64,000 bases of DNA from GMQP-bins7 sp963776565 (GCA_963776565.1 CAVZNF010000003.1:124001-188000), one strand, 5' to 3'. Shown: positions 1-9,444, numbered from the stretch's first letter. Notes: generated by a model not told the origin, from the letters alone. Numbers and translations are program-made.

Positions 1-1
1 A

Positions 2-1300
2 TGTCTCCTCGTCGCGATCAAGCTCGTCGCCGGGATCGCGAGCTCGAGCCTCGGCCTCCTCGCCGAGGCGGCGCACTCGGGAACGGATCTCGCGGCCGCG
101 CTGCTGACGTTCTTCGCCGTGTCCGTCGCCGTTCGTCCCGCTGATCGCGGGCACCCGTACGGCCACGGGAAGGCGCAGAACCTCGCGGCGCTCGCCGAGT
201 CAGGGTTCCTCATCCTCGTCAGCCTCGGCATCGCGGCGACGGCGATCCTGCGCCTCGCCGACGTGGTCGAGTTCGACGTCGACCCGACGTGGTGGACATT
301 CGCCGCGATCGGGCTCGTGCTCGTGATCGACGGATCACGAACGATGGTCTCGCTGCGCGGCGCGCGCCTCTACCGGAGCGACGCGCTCGCGGCCAACGCC
401 CTCCACTTCGGAAGCGACTTCGCGGGAACGCTCGCGGTGCTCGGCGGCCTGATCGCTGCCGCCGCCGGCTTCCCCGCCGGCGACTCGATCGCGGCGCTCT
501 TCGTCTCCGGCCTCGTCGTCGCAGCCGCGTTTCGCCTCGCAGCGCGGAACGTGGACGTCCTCATGGATCGGTCACCCGACGACGACGCGCGTATCGCTCG
601 TCTCGCGATCGCGGCGCTGGATCCTCCGGTGGAGCTCCGCCGGCTTCGATTGCGCAGAGCCGGTGGGGAGCATTTCGCCGACGTCGTCATCGGCGTCGCG
701 CCGGGAGCCGCGATCGGCCAGGGCCACGCGGCGGCGGACCGTGTCGAGCAGGCACTCCGCGACGCGCTCCCGGGAATCGACGTCGTCGTGCACGTCGAGC
801 CGCGCGGCGGCGATGGCGGAATTCGCGAGCGGGTTCTCGCGGCCGCGCTCACGGTCTCGCACGTGCGGGAGATCCACAACCTGACGGTGCTCGACCTGGA
901 TGGTGCGCTCGAGGTGTCGCTCCACCTGAAGCTTCCGGGCGACCTCGAGCTCGACCGCGCACACGAGATCGCCGAGCAGGTCGAGGCTGCGATTCGGGGC
1001 GACGTGCCCGAGGTTCGCTCCGTTCAGACGCACATCGAGCCGCTGAAGGAGACGGCGGCCGGGGAGGAGGTCGACATCGACACCGCAGCCATCGAGGCTG
1101 CCGTGCGCGAGGAGACAGGCGCGGATCCACGCGAACTGCGTTTCGTTCGCACCGACGACGGCATCGTCGCGTTCCTCACGCTCGGGCTCGGAAGCGCGGG
1201 ATCGGTCGCCGACGCGCACGGTCGCGCGACGGCGATCGAGGAACGCGTGCGCCGTGCCGTCCCGGCGATCGCGGACGTCGTGGTACACACCGAGCCGTGA
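2..1300 (+). CDS. Cation diffusion facilitator (CDF) transporter, 5' truncated
   Basis: Divalent metal/proton antiporter of the cytoplasmic membrane (CDF family; Zn, Fe, Mn or Co cannot be told apart). The reading frame is open from base 2, so the start and first helix lie outside the window. The two HxxxD metal-site motifs are seen as AEAAHSGTDL (near base 70) and NALHFGSDF (near base 400), and the loop RPADRGHPYGHGK is typical. The C-terminal cytoplasmic part is unusually long: it holds three copies of the ferredoxin-like dimerisation module, each ending in a VxxHxEP sequence (VVVHVEP, VQTHIEP, VVVHTEP), where most members have one. It overlaps the next gene by GTGA at 1297-1300. Confidence 0.9.
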   Translation, partial: CLLVAIKLVAGIASSSLGLLAEAAHSGTDLAAALLTFFAVSVAVRPADRGHPYGHGKAQNLAALAESGFLILVSLGIAATAILRLADVVEFDVDPTWWTFAAIGLVLVIDGSRTMVSLRGARLYRSDALAANALHFGSDFAGTLAVLGGLIAAAAGFPAGDSIAALFVSGLVVAAAFRLAARNVDVLMDRSPDDDARIARLAIAALDPPVELRRLRLRRAGGEHFADVVIGVAPGAAIGQGHAAADRVEQALRDALPGIDVVVHVEPRGGDGGIRERVLAAALTVSHVREIHNLTVLDLDGALEVSLHLKLPGDLELDRAHEIAEQVEAAIRGDVPEVRSVQTHIEPLKETAAGEEVDIDTAAIEAAVREETGADPRELRFVRTDDGIVAFLTLGLGSAGSVADAHGRATAIEERVRRAVPAIADVVVHTEP

Positions 1301-1990
1301 GCCGTCTCTGCATGTTTCACCCGGTCGGGCATCCGCTGGAGCGCGGCTGGGTCGGGCGGGTCGACGGCGACAGGGTCGTCCAGCTGGCCGCGCAGACCCT
1401 GCAGTCGTTCTTCACCGGAGGCGGTACCGCCCGTGAGCACGCGGAGTATCCGCTCGCAGAGGTCGAGCTCCTGCGCCCGTGTTGCATCCGCCCTCGATCC
1501 GGATCTTCGACGAGCAGGACGCCTTCGTGTTCGCCAATCCGGCCGCTGTGCGCGGCCCTGGCGCGGAGATTCCCGGAACGGACGGTCTGGCGCTGGCGCC
1601 GAGGGTCGCCGCCGTCATCGGCGCCGACGGGCGTTCCTGCCGCGTTCACGATCCTCGCGGAGTGGCGGGATCCGGCCGAAGACCGCCGAAGGATCGCGAC
1701 TTCGCGCTCGGTCTCGGGCCGGTCGCCGTCACCGCGGAGACGTTCGAGCCCGACGCCTGCACGCAGCTCATACGGGTCGACGGGCTCGAGCGCGTCCGCC
1801 AGCTCTCGCCCGCCTTCGACTGGCACGAGGCGGTCGGGCTTGCCGCCGATCGGACGAAGCTCTACGCCGGAGACCTCGTCGCCGGGCCGAGCTGCGGCGT
1901 CGTCGAGCCGATCGCTCCCGGCGTCACGCGGTCGGGTCGTCGTCGACGGGATCGGCGAACTCGACGCCACAGGTCGCTCGGCTCGAGCTG
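1297..1990 (+). CDS. Fumarylacetoacetate hydrolase family protein (frameshifted)
   Basis: FAH-fold metal-dependent hydrolase or isomerase/decarboxylase acting on small beta-diketo acids; the substrate cannot be predicted. The start is GTG at 1297, overlapping the CDF stop. The protein reads MFHPVGHPLERGWVGRVDGD, shifts frame near 1480, continues VLHPPSIRIFDEQDAFVFAN, then KDRDFALGLGPVAVT (the family's DFxxxLGP signature) and KLYAGDLVAGP to IGELDAT. At least two or three single-base shifts are needed (near 1480, 1640 and 1940). The 3' end merges into the HAD gene and its exact stop is not recoverable; 1990 is an estimate. Confidence 0.7.
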
Positions 1991-1999
1991 CGCGTGCGA

Positions 2000-2603
2000 G
2001 CTCGTCGTCGACTGGGACGGAACCGTGACCGAGGTGGACGGCCTGCACCTCGTCCTGTCCGAGTTCGGTGACGTCGACGTCTACGCGAGGCGGAGGAGCG
2101 GCTCGGGCGCAGCCTGACGCTCCACGAGGTGATCGCGGTCGAGTTCGCGACCGTCCGAGCGCCGCTCGACGACGTCGTCGCGTGGGCTGCGCGAGAACGT
2201 CGCGGTCCGTGCCGGCTTCGCCGAGATCGCCCGACGGCGACGGCCCGCTCGTCGTCTCGAGCGGCTTCCACGAGCTCATCGAGCCCGGTGCTGGAGCGCG
2301 AGGGCCTGCGAGCTCGAGGTGCGCGCCAACCGCCTCGACGCCGCGCGCCCGACGGATGGCGCACGATCTGTTCGCAGACGACGAGGCTGCTCCGTCTGCG
2401 GCGAGCCGTGCAAGCGGTCGACGTGGCCGGCCTCGGTGTCTTCGTCTACGTCGGGGACGGGTTCTCGGATCGCTGCGTCGCGCAGGCCGCGAGCTCGCGT
2501 CTTCGCGCGCGATGGTCTCGCCGAGTACCTCGTGGGCGTCGAGGGGTCGCCGTTCGAGCCGTTCGCGCGACTTCGCACGACGCTCGAGCGCGCGCTCGTC
2601 TGA
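2000..2603 (+). CDS. HAD-family phosphatase, MtnX/SerB-like (frameshifted)
   Basis: Predicted Mg-dependent phosphomonoesterase. Motif I is VVDWDGTVTE near 2010 (DxDGT with the nucleophilic Asp). Motif II is PLVVSSGFHELIEPVLEREG near 2250 (Ser followed by Gly-Phe, as in MtnX-like enzymes), and motif III/IV is GDGFSDRCVAQAA near 2455. The C-terminus VEGSPFEPFARL runs to a TGA at 2601-2603. These pieces lie in different frames, so three or more indels are implied between 2080 and 2590. About 200 aa, the normal size. The start is unresolved because it falls in the frameshifted junction with the FAH gene. The substrate is unknown; the FAH neighbour does not settle it. Confidence 0.65.
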
Positions 2604-2604
2604 C

Positions 2605-3433
2605 GTGCTCCTCGACGATCCCCGAGCCCTACGACTTCGAGCTCTCGACGACGCGCTTCCGCAACTTCGGTTCGGACGGAGCGACGGTGTGGCACGAGGG
2701 CGGGCTGCACCGAGTCGTCGCGGGTCGCGAGATTCGGATCACGGCGGCGGACGGTGGTGTCGAGGTCGAGCCATGGAGCGCAGAGACCGCGCCGGAGATC
2801 GGCCTCTTGCTCGGCCTTCCGTTCGACCTCGACGCGTTCCGCGAGTGGGCCTCCGGTGACGCGACGCTCGCGATGGTCCTCGACATGGTTCCCGGATTCC
2901 GTCCGACGATGAACCCCCAGCCATTCGAAGCCCTCGTTGTCGCGATCACGACGCAGCAGATCTCGCTGCAGGCGGCGGCCGCGATCCGGCGGAACCTCGT
3001 CGAGCGCTACGGCGTCCGGCACGAGCGTGGCCTGGGAGTTTCCGACGCGTGAGCGCATCAAGGAGCTGCGCCCGCGACACTTCACGCCGCTCGGCTTCTC
3101 ACGTGCGAAGGCCGAGTACGTCCTCGAGCTCGCGCACTCCGACCTCGACCTCGAGCGCTCTCGCAGCGCTCGACGACGACGAGGTCATCGCGCGCCTGAC
3201 GTCAGTGCGCGGCATCGGTCGCTGGACCGCGGATTGGTTTCTCGCGCGCCATCTCGCGCGTCCTCACGCATGGCCCGCGGGCGACCTCGGCGTGCGAAAG
3301 GCCGTCTCGACGTTCTACGCTGCCGGTCGCTCACTCTCGATCGAGGAGGTCCGTACGCATGGGCGAGCGCTTCGCGCCGTTCCAGAACCTGTCCGCGCAG
3401 TTCCTGCTCGCAGGCGCGAGGATGGCGGGCTGA
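2605..3433 (+). CDS. alkA: DNA-3-methyladenine glycosylase II, AlkA type (frameshifted)
   Basis: Base-excision repair glycosylase that removes alkylated purines. The N-terminal domain reads EPYDFELSTTRFRNFGSDGA. The central part has FEALVVAITTQQISLQAA, the first helix of the HhH-GPD fold. The helix-hairpin-helix is LTSVRGIGRWTADWFLARH near 3200, followed by the catalytic Asp in PAGDLGVRKAV. The end is FAPFQNLSAQFLLAGARMAG with TGA at 3431-3433. Frame changes near 3025, 3165 and 3365 are needed. No ATG or GTG lies in frame just after the HAD stop; the GTG at 2605 would require an early shift. The gene sits between the HAD and GNAT genes with almost no spacing, so it is probably co-transcribed with them. 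Confidence 0.8.
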
Positions 3434-3434
3434 G

Positions 3435-4454
3435 ATGAACGTGCGGCGTGCGGCAGCCGAGGACTTCGACGCGATCGCCGATCTCTGGCGGCAGTTCGAC
3501 CACGAGATCCCGCCCCCGACCCACGAGGGGCCGGCAGACGAGGAGAAGGAGCTCGCGCGAGGTGCGCGAGATCATCGCCTCCGAGGTCGCGTTCGTCGCC
3601 GAGGACGACGGAACTGCGGTGGGTTTCGCGCTCGCGAGACGCAGAGCGCCGGGATTCGGGACGCTCACGGATCTCTACGTCGCGCAACGAGGCGCGGCGA
3701 AGCGGAATCGGGACGGAGCTCATGCGCCAGGTGCTGTCGGCGTTCCGGGAGCTCGAGATCGAGCACTTCGACCTCGAGGTGGTCGCGTCGAATCACGTCG
3801 CGCGCTCCCTGTACGCGCGCTGGGGATTCAAGGACGACGTCATCGTCATGACCGGCTCGGTGTCCGGGCTCGAGGAGCGGCTCGGCTCGCAGGAGGCCTC
3901 CTCGTTCGGATCGATCCATCTCCAGTCGGACGACCTGAGCGCCGTCGAGCAGGCAGTGCGGCAGTTCGTGCCACGGCTGCCGGGCGGCTCGCGCGGCTCG
4001 GTCGTCGCGCCGCCCCGGGGCGGCTGGATCGCCGTGTACGACGACGTCTGCGACCGGAACCCGGAGATGCTCCGCCGCCTCGCGCGCGAGCTTTCCGACA
4101 GGATCGGTGCCGTGACCTTGCTGCTCGGCGTCGAGCGTGAGGAGCTCGTGCGAATGATCCTCTTCGAGCGAGGGCGGATCGTGGACGAGTACCTCTCCGT
4201 CCCCGAGTTCTACGGCCCGCTGCCGCCGGGCGACGTCATCGGTCTCGCCGCGAATCCCACCGTGATGTCGCGCCTGACCGGCGCCGACCCGGAGGCGGTG
4301 CGACGCGTCGCTCGAACGGCTCCCTCGCCTGCCGACCTGCCTCCGGCGCGCGAGCTTCTCGCGGAGCTCGCCGGCGTCATGCACGTCGAGGGCGCCGGAA
4401 CGGGGTGGGCCGATGCGCAGGAGCATCGACGGATCGGTGAGGATCGAGCGGTGA
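3435..4454 (+). CDS. GNAT N-acetyltransferase with a C-terminal extension (frameshifted)
   Basis: Acetyl-CoA-dependent N-acetyltransferase of unknown substrate. ATG 3435 lies one base after the alkA stop. Residues 1-150 form the GNAT fold: NVRRAAAEDFDAIADLWRQF, then FVAEDDGTAVGFALA (beta 2-4), TLTDLYV (beta 4) and, after frameshifts near 3560 and 3690, GIGTELMRQVLSAF (motif A, acetyl-CoA binding) and VASNHVARSLYARWGF (motif B). A further 190 residues with no motif I recognise follow (GGWIAVYDDVCDRNPEMLRR, LLLGVEREELVRMILFERGR). The downstream hydrolase frame runs on without a stop, but a one-base correction would end this protein at the TGA 4452-4454, giving the usual GTGA overlap. Confidence 0.7.
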
Positions 4455-5082
4455 AGGTCCTGCTCCTGCACGGCTGGCCCGTCTCCGAGCGGGTCTGGGT
4501 GTCGCAGGTCTCGGCGCTGCGCGACGCCGGCTTCGACACCGGTCGCACCGCATCTGTACGGGCGCGGGCGCGTCGATCGACGACTGGGCCGCGCACCTGT
4601 TGCGCGACATCGACGGCTCGCTGGTGGTCGTCGGGGCATCCATGGGTGGCTATTGCGCGCTCGCGATCGCGCGCCGCGCGCCCGAGCGGGTCCTCGGCAT
4701 GGTGCTGGTCGCATCTCGCGCCGATGCCGATTCCTTCGACCGCAGGAAGTATCGGCTGGAGCAGGCCATCGAGCTCCGCGCGGGGCATGCGCCGGCCCTC
4801 GCCGAGCCGGACGCGGACCTCGAGTACCTCGCAGTTGCGCAGGAGGCGATGCGCGACCGGCTCGACCTCACGGGAGTCGTCGCGTCGTTCGGCGGCCCGC
4901 TCCTCGTCTGCGTCGGCGACCGCGACGAGCTCGTCTCCGTCGCGGAAGCCGAGGAGCTCGCGGCGACCGCGCTCGACGGACGGCTCGAGGTGTTCGCGGA
5001 CGCGGGTCACTTCGTCGCGATCGATCAGCCGGCGAGGTTCAACGCGGTGCTTCTCGACTTCGTGAGCCAGTGGAAGACGTGA
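4451..5082 (+). CDS. Alpha/beta hydrolase (one frameshift)
   Basis: Small alpha/beta-hydrolase of the esterase/lactonase type, cytoplasmic, substrate unknown. The start is GTG 4451 (VKVLLLHGWPVSERVW, with the HGWP oxyanion strand). A frameshift lies near 4545. The nucleophile elbow is VVGASMGGYCAL near 4635 (GxSxG with Ser), the acid is in VCVGDRDELV, and the catalytic His is in AGHFVAIDQP near 5010. About 210 aa, at the short end for the family. The stop TGA 5080-5082 overlaps the rhodanese start. Confidence 0.8.
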
Positions 5083-5423
5083 CGCTCGCCGAGCTGCGCG
5101 GGCGGCTCGGCGAGGACGGGCTCGTCATCGTCGACGTGCGGACGTCGCTCGAGTTCGACGGCACTGCCGGGGCTCACTGCGATCCGCGGCACGGCCACAT
5201 CCCCGGCGCCGTCAACCTTCCGCTCGAGCGAATCCTCGAGTGCCGGAGCGCGAACGAGGTGCGCGGCGTCGTCGGCCTGCCCGAAGGCACGGAGGTCGTC
5301 GCGTACTGCCACGTCGGAAGCCGGTCGCGCTTCGCCGCCGAGGTGCTGCAGGGTGCCGGCTACCGGGCGCGCAACTACGTCGGCTCCTGGCACGAGTGGT
5401 CGCGCGAGGTGCCCGCGGACTGA
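5079..5423 (+). CDS. Single-domain rhodanese-like sulfurtransferase
   Basis: Rhodanese-fold protein of 114 aa that could carry persulfide sulfur on its cysteine. GTG 5079 overlaps the hydrolase stop (GTGA). The fold's markers are VIVDVRTSLEFDGTAGAH, the substrate-loop partner HIPGAVNLPLERI, and the active-site loop YCHVGSRS with the catalytic Cys at the start of a six-residue loop, as in thiosulfate sulfurtransferases. The C-terminal GSWHEWSRE is also typical. It is the last gene of the plus-strand run and faces the amidotransferase, which ends two bases away. Confidence 0.9.
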   Translation: MTLAELRGRLGEDGLVIVDVRTSLEFDGTAGAHCDPRHGHIPGAVNLPLERILECRSANEVRGVVGLPEGTEVVAYCHVGSRSRFAAEVLQGAGYRARNYVGSWHEWSREVPAD

Positions 5424-5424
5424 G

Positions 5425-6120
5425 CTAGCGCGGCTCGCTTCGCGGAGGAAGGCGTCCGCCAGCGCGCGGCCCTGCGCGTTCGACCGTTCGATCGACCCGC
5501 GCGGACTCGGCGCGCAGCTCCGCCGGGGGCATCGGGAGCTCGTCCGGGTCTTCCTCCGTCCACGCGGTCACCATCGGGAGCGTCACCTCGGCGTGGAACT
5601 GGATGCCCCAGGCGGGCTGGTCGGCGAGCCGGAACGCCTGCGTGCAGATCTTCGCTGCGCGCGAGCTCGGTCCCGCCCGGCGGGATCTCGAAGGTGTAGT
5701 GGTGCCACTGGAAGACCTTGGCCGTCGGCGGAAGCTCGCCGAGGACCGGGTCGTCCGATCCCGGCAGGGGTGAGAGACACGTCGAGCCAGCCGATCTCGG
5801 GCTCGCTCGCCGGCTTCACCGTCCCGCCCGCGGCACGTGCGAGCATCTGCGCTCCGAGACAGACCCCGAAGACGGGAATCCGCGCGGAGAGGACGTCCCG
5901 CAGGAACTCCTCCTCGCTCGCAAGCCAGCCGAAGCGGTCGTCCTGGTCGGGGTGCATCGAGCCGCCGAAGACCATCACCGCGCCGTAGCTCTCGGCCGGG
6001 TCGGGCTTCGCGCCGTCGGGCACCGACCAGCGCTCGAGGAGGTGCCCGGCGGCTTCGACGGCCTCGTCGAACACGCCGCCCGGCACCGAAGGGCCGTGGT
6101 TCACCGAGAGAACGCGCACC
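5425..6120 (-). CDS. Class I glutamine amidotransferase, GuaA-like domain (frameshifted)
   Basis: Stand-alone class I glutamine amidotransferase domain that would release ammonia from glutamine for an unknown partner. GTG 6120 gives VRVLSVNHGPSVPGG. The nucleophile is GVCLGAQMLARAAGG near 5860. The catalytic His/Glu pair is WGIQFHAEVT near 5600, in another frame after an indel near 5745. The C-terminus ends at the TAG at 5425-5427. DUF72 lies immediately upstream on the same strand, 13 bases away. A TACAGT hexamer six bases before the GTG could give it its own leaderless transcript. Confidence 0.8.
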   Translation of the reverse strand, partial: GARSLGEPRPFGAGRRVRRGRRSRRAPPRALVGARRREARPGRELRRGDGLRRLDAPRPGRPLRLACERGGVPAGRPLRADSRLRGLSRSADARTCRGRDGEAGERARDRLARRVSHPCRDRTTRSSASFRRRPRSSSGTTTPSRSRRAGPSSRAAKICTQAFRLADQPAWGIQFHAEVTLPMVTAWTEEDPDELPMPPAELRAESARVDRTVERAGPRAGGRLPPRSEPR

Positions 6121-6126
6121 GGCGTG

Positions 6127-6132
6127 ACTGTA
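6127..6132 (-). promoter_or_regulatory. Putative leaderless -10 (TACAGT) for the amidotransferase
   Basis: TACAGT lies exactly six bases before GTG 6120. It fits the TAnnnT pattern seen at many starts here. It overlaps the end of the DUF72 gene's trailing spacer and could allow separate expression. Confidence 0.4.
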
Positions 6133-6133
6133 G

Positions 6134-6998
6134 TCAGAAGAGCGTTGGCGTCAGCGGTGGCGGCTCGATGCCGCCGGCGGCCGGGATGCCGGCCTCGTCG
6201 AGAAGCCCACGCAGGATGACGGCGCTGCGTGGAGCGAAGTCGTCGCGGTTGTTGTTGAAGAGCGCGTACACCTCGTCCGCCTCGGAGGAAAGCCGGTCGA
6301 GCTTCTCGACCCACTCCTCGAGCTCCTCCGGGCCGTACATCCAGTCGAAACGATCCGATGACTTCTCCGACTTGATGTTCCATGTCTTCTCGTTCCGTCC
6401 GTGGAAGCGGACGTAGGCGACCTGGTGGGTGGAGGCTGCGTGCCGCGCGATGACGTTCGACGCTCGCGTCATCGGCGTGTCGACCGAGACGTACGCGAGG
6501 CCGTTGCGCTCGAGGAACGCGAGCGTGTCGGCCCGCTCCTCCGGCTCCATCCACGACCGGTGCCGGAACTCGACGAGTGGGACGAGAGGATCGATCCGCG
6601 GCCGGACGCGTTCGAGCTCGGCGAGCGCGTCGGGCGACTTCACGAACCGCGGGTGGTACTGCAGGAGGATCCCGCGGAGCTTGCCCGACAGCTCGAGCGG
6701 CTCGATCGACCTCCGGAACTCGGCGAATGCCTCGTCGGTCGGCTCGCCCTCGTGCCACGTCATCGTCTTGTGCGCCTTCACGTGGAACGATGAACTCTGG
6801 CGGCGTGCGCTGCGCCCAGCGCCCGGTCACGTCGGGATCGGGCAGGTGGTAGTACGGCGAGTCCACCTCGACGGTGTCGAAGCGCTCCGAGTAGTACGCG
6901 AGCCGCGCCTTCGACGTCGAGACGCCTCGCGGGTACCACGTCTTGACGAGACCCTCGTCGGCAAAGCTGCAGGTGCCGAGGCGGACGGTCGCGGACAT
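6134..6998 (-). CDS. DUF72 family protein (YecE-like; one frameshift)
   Basis: TIM-barrel protein of the DUF72/YecE family, widespread but without a firmly assigned activity. ATG 6998 gives SATVRLGTCSFADEGLVKTW, and YSERFDTVEVDSPYYHLPDP is the family signature (VE.(N/D)S.YY). After one shift near 6785 it continues KAHKTMTWHEGEPTDEAF, LVEFRHRSWMEPEE, AYVRFHGRNEKTWN and YALFNNNRDDFAPRSA, ending in TPTLF at 6134. Length of about 288 aa is normal. It is transcribed divergently from the FHA gene. Confidence 0.88.
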
Positions 6999-7004
6999 GC
7001 GGGC

Positions 7005-7010
7005 AACATA
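7005..7010 (-). promoter_or_regulatory. Putative leaderless -10 (TATGTT) for the DUF72 gene
   Basis: TATGTT sits six bases before ATG 6998 with no ribosome binding site between, as expected if the transcript begins at the start codon. Confidence 0.45.
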
Positions 7011-7037
7011 GAGGCGTAGTGGCCCGCGGACGTCGGA

Positions 7038-7043
7038 TATAAG
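7038..7043 (+). promoter_or_regulatory. Putative -10 (TATAAG) for the FHA-kinase operon
   Basis: GATATAAG is an AT-rich island in GC-rich DNA, nine bases before ATG 7053, with no Shine-Dalgarno sequence between. It lies back to back with the DUF72 promoter. Confidence 0.4.
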
Positions 7044-7052
7044 CGTCGCGGC

Positions 7053-7786
7053 ATGGAGAGCTGGAGCGCTGAGGTCGTCGTCACCGGGCCAAGCGGGGCT
7101 CGGTGGAGAGCATCGCTCTGTCCGGCGACCGCGTGACGTCGGTCGGCTTCCGAGCTCAACGACATCGCCCTGCAGCCCGACCCGGAGCTCTACGTCTCGC
7201 GGACCGCGCATTGCACGTTCGAACGTGAAGGAGCGAGCTGGGTGCTCGTCGATGGAGGGAGTGTCAACGGGACCTATGTCCGCAGAGGAGAGGAGCTCGA
7301 GCGCATCGGGCGCAGAGCAGCGCTGCGGGACGGCGACGTCGTGTGCATCCTTGCTGCGGTCGAGACGGATGGAGCGCGCCGCTACTTCGAGCTCGCTTAC
7401 CGACAGGTCGCGGATGCGCAGCGGACCCGTGCGGCGCCGGTTTCGAAGATCCGGGACGTGGCCGATGCCTCGTCTACGAGGCGGACGCGGCTCGACTGTT
7501 GCTCGTCCAGGGCGCTGCACGCCACGAGATCCATCTCCGACCGCAGGGGCATCTCCTCGTCCGTTACATGACCACGCGTAATGCCTCGGCCGGCGGAACG
7601 CCGGTGCTTTGCGGGCACGACGAGCTCATGCACGCCGTGTGGGAGGACGAGCCGATGCACACGAGGCTCGAGCTCGCCCGGCTCGTCTGGGAGCTCCGGC
7701 GCGAGCTGCGACGATTCGGTGCCGAGAGGCTCGTCGAGAGCGAGCGTGGAAGGGGCTATCGATTGAGGACGTGTTCCGACAATTGA
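7053..7786 (+). CDS. FHA domain protein with C-terminal winged helix (frameshifted)
   Basis: Predicted phosphothreonine-reading regulator. ATG 7053 (MESWSAEVVVTGP) leads into an FHA domain: SVESIALSGDRVTSVG, SNDIAL-like strand, then SRTAHCTFEREGASWVLVDG and GSVNGTYVRRG, the SxxH and NGT phosphopeptide-binding loops. The C-terminal 90 residues resemble an OmpR/PhoB winged helix: LARLVWELRRELRRFG and ERGRGYRLRT, the family's recognition-helix/wing end. Shifts near 7110, 7150 and 7450 are needed. The downstream kinase starts 14 bases after the stop, with GAGGAG between, so kinase and reader are co-expressed. DNA binding is inferred only. Confidence 0.8.
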
Positions 7787-7790
7787 GGAG
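7785..7790 (+). promoter_or_regulatory. Ribosome binding site GAGGAG of the kinase gene
   Basis: GAGGAG is nine bases before GTG 7800 and overlaps the TGA stop of the FHA gene. It decides the kinase start and supports translation from the shared transcript. Confidence 0.75.
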
Positions 7791-7799
7791 ACGAGCGGG

Positions 7800-9320
7800 G
7801 TGACGGTGTCGGGCCGAGTGCCGGGTGTGGGCGACACGCTCGGCGGGTACACGCTCGAGTCGTTGCTGGGACGTGGCGGGATGGGTTCAGTCTACCTCGC
7901 GACGCACGACCGCCTCGAGCGGAAGGCGGCGCTCAAGGTCATCTCGCCCGAGCTCGCGCACGACGACGAGTTCCGGGCTCGCTTCCTGCGCGAGGCCCAG
8001 CTCGCTGCTTCGCTCGACCATCCGAACGTCATTCCCATCTTCGATGCCGGCGACGCGGACGGCGTTCTGTTTCTCGCCATGCGCTACGTCCAGGCTCGAA
8101 TTTGCACGAGCTCCTGGGCGAGCGCGTGGCACCTGACTCCCGCAGGAGACGCTTCATATCGCTGAACAGGTGGGCGGTGCACTCGATGCGGCTCATGCGG
8201 CCGGCCTCGTCCACCGGGATGTGAAGCCGGCGAACATCCTGCATCGCGGAGCGCCGGGTGGACACGTCTACTGTGCGACTTCGGCCTGGCGAAGCGCATG
8301 AGCTCGTCCTCGACCACCCAGACGGGCTTCTTCCTCGGAACGGCCGACTATTGCGCACCGGAACAGATCGAGGGCAGGCCGCTCGACGCACGAGCGGACG
8401 TGTACTCGCTCGGGGGTGTCGTGTTCCACAGCCTGACGGGACAGCCGCCGTTCGCCCGGGGAAGCGAGTTCGCCGTGCTCCAAGCGCATCTCGCGGATCC
8501 TCCTCCGCTTGTCTCGGAGCTCCGGCCCGAGCTTTCCCGCTCACTCGATCGCGTGGTCGCCACGGCGCTTGCGAAGCGGCCCGACGACCGATACGCGAGC
8601 GCGGGCGCATTCACGGAGGCGCTCCGAGAGGCGCTCGCGGACGGGACCGACGCCGGTCGAGCGACGAGGGCGGCGCCGATGCTGCCCGTCGATGATGCGG
8701 CGCCGACTCGCCTGGCCGGTACCGAGACCGTGCCTCGATCGGGGTCGACGCGCCGGAGATGGCTGCCCTGGATCGCGGCGGGCATTCTCGCGGCGCTCCT
8801 GGTCGCCGGTGTCGTCGCGATCGTCGCGTCCAGAGGACCATCGGGAGCGAACGACACGGACGGGCAAGCCGCCGCGCTCGGGACGTTCCTGGACCGGATG
8901 GAGAACGTCCTCGATCAGTCCGCAGCGGGACGGCGCGAGATCCGGGACGCGCTCACGGCGGGCCTCGACTGCTCGATCACGCCGGCCGAGGCCGCACGCC
9001 GGATCGGCAGCGTCGCCGACAATCGGCAGAGCATCCTGGGGCAACTGGGCTCGCTGTCGACGCCCACGAGCGAGACGGCGGCCCTCGTGACCCTCCTCCA
9101 GCGCGCGCTCCAGGATTCGATCGAAGCGGATCGCCACTACCGCGACGGTTTCCGTGGCATCGGAGCGGACGCGACGTGCCCGTTGCCGAGCACGCGCGAC
9201 TTCGAACTGGCCGCCCGCGCGGACGCTGCTGCGACGGCGGCGAAGGTGCGTTTCGCGAAAGACTTCAACGTCCTCGCGAAGCGGTATGGCCGTTCGCCCT
9301 GGTCGCCGGTGGGCTTCTGA
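7800..9320 (+). CDS. Membrane-bound PknB-type Ser/Thr protein kinase (two frameshifts)
   Basis: Hanks-type kinase of about 506 aa. GTG 7800 follows a good ribosome binding site. Residues 10-270 are the kinase domain: glycine loop LLGRGGMGSVYLA, the ATP-anchoring Lys in ERKAALKVI, catalytic loop LVHRDVKPANIL near 8215, CDFGLAKRM near 8280 and YCAPEQIEG near 8350. Single-base shifts near 8095 and 8272 interrupt the frame. After a Thr/Arg-rich juxtamembrane stretch comes one TM helix, WIAAGILAALLVAGVVAIVA near 8770. An extracytoplasmic domain of about 160 residues with two cysteines follows, with no PASTA repeats; it may be the sensor. The likely partner is the FHA protein just upstream. Confidence 0.9.
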
Positions 9321-9444
9321 CCGGGGCCGCGCCTCGTCTTCCGCGATCTTCAATCGAACGCCCATCGTCGCGTCATGGATCTGCCGAGCCGGAAGAGCGA
9401 CCCTCTCTCCGACACCACGTTTCACTCGAAGGAAGGGAGAGATC

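Noticed and set aside
7214..7227. Perfect 14-bp palindrome CACGTTCGAACGTG
   Set aside because: It lies inside the FHA coding sequence, encodes conserved residues (CTFER) and does not match the LexA spacing.
8160..8165. TGA at the end of the first kinase fragment as a second selenocysteine
   Set aside because: The conserved kinase sequence leaves this frame about 65 bases earlier, so the TGA is a frameshift consequence; no SECIS-like hairpin or known Sec context.
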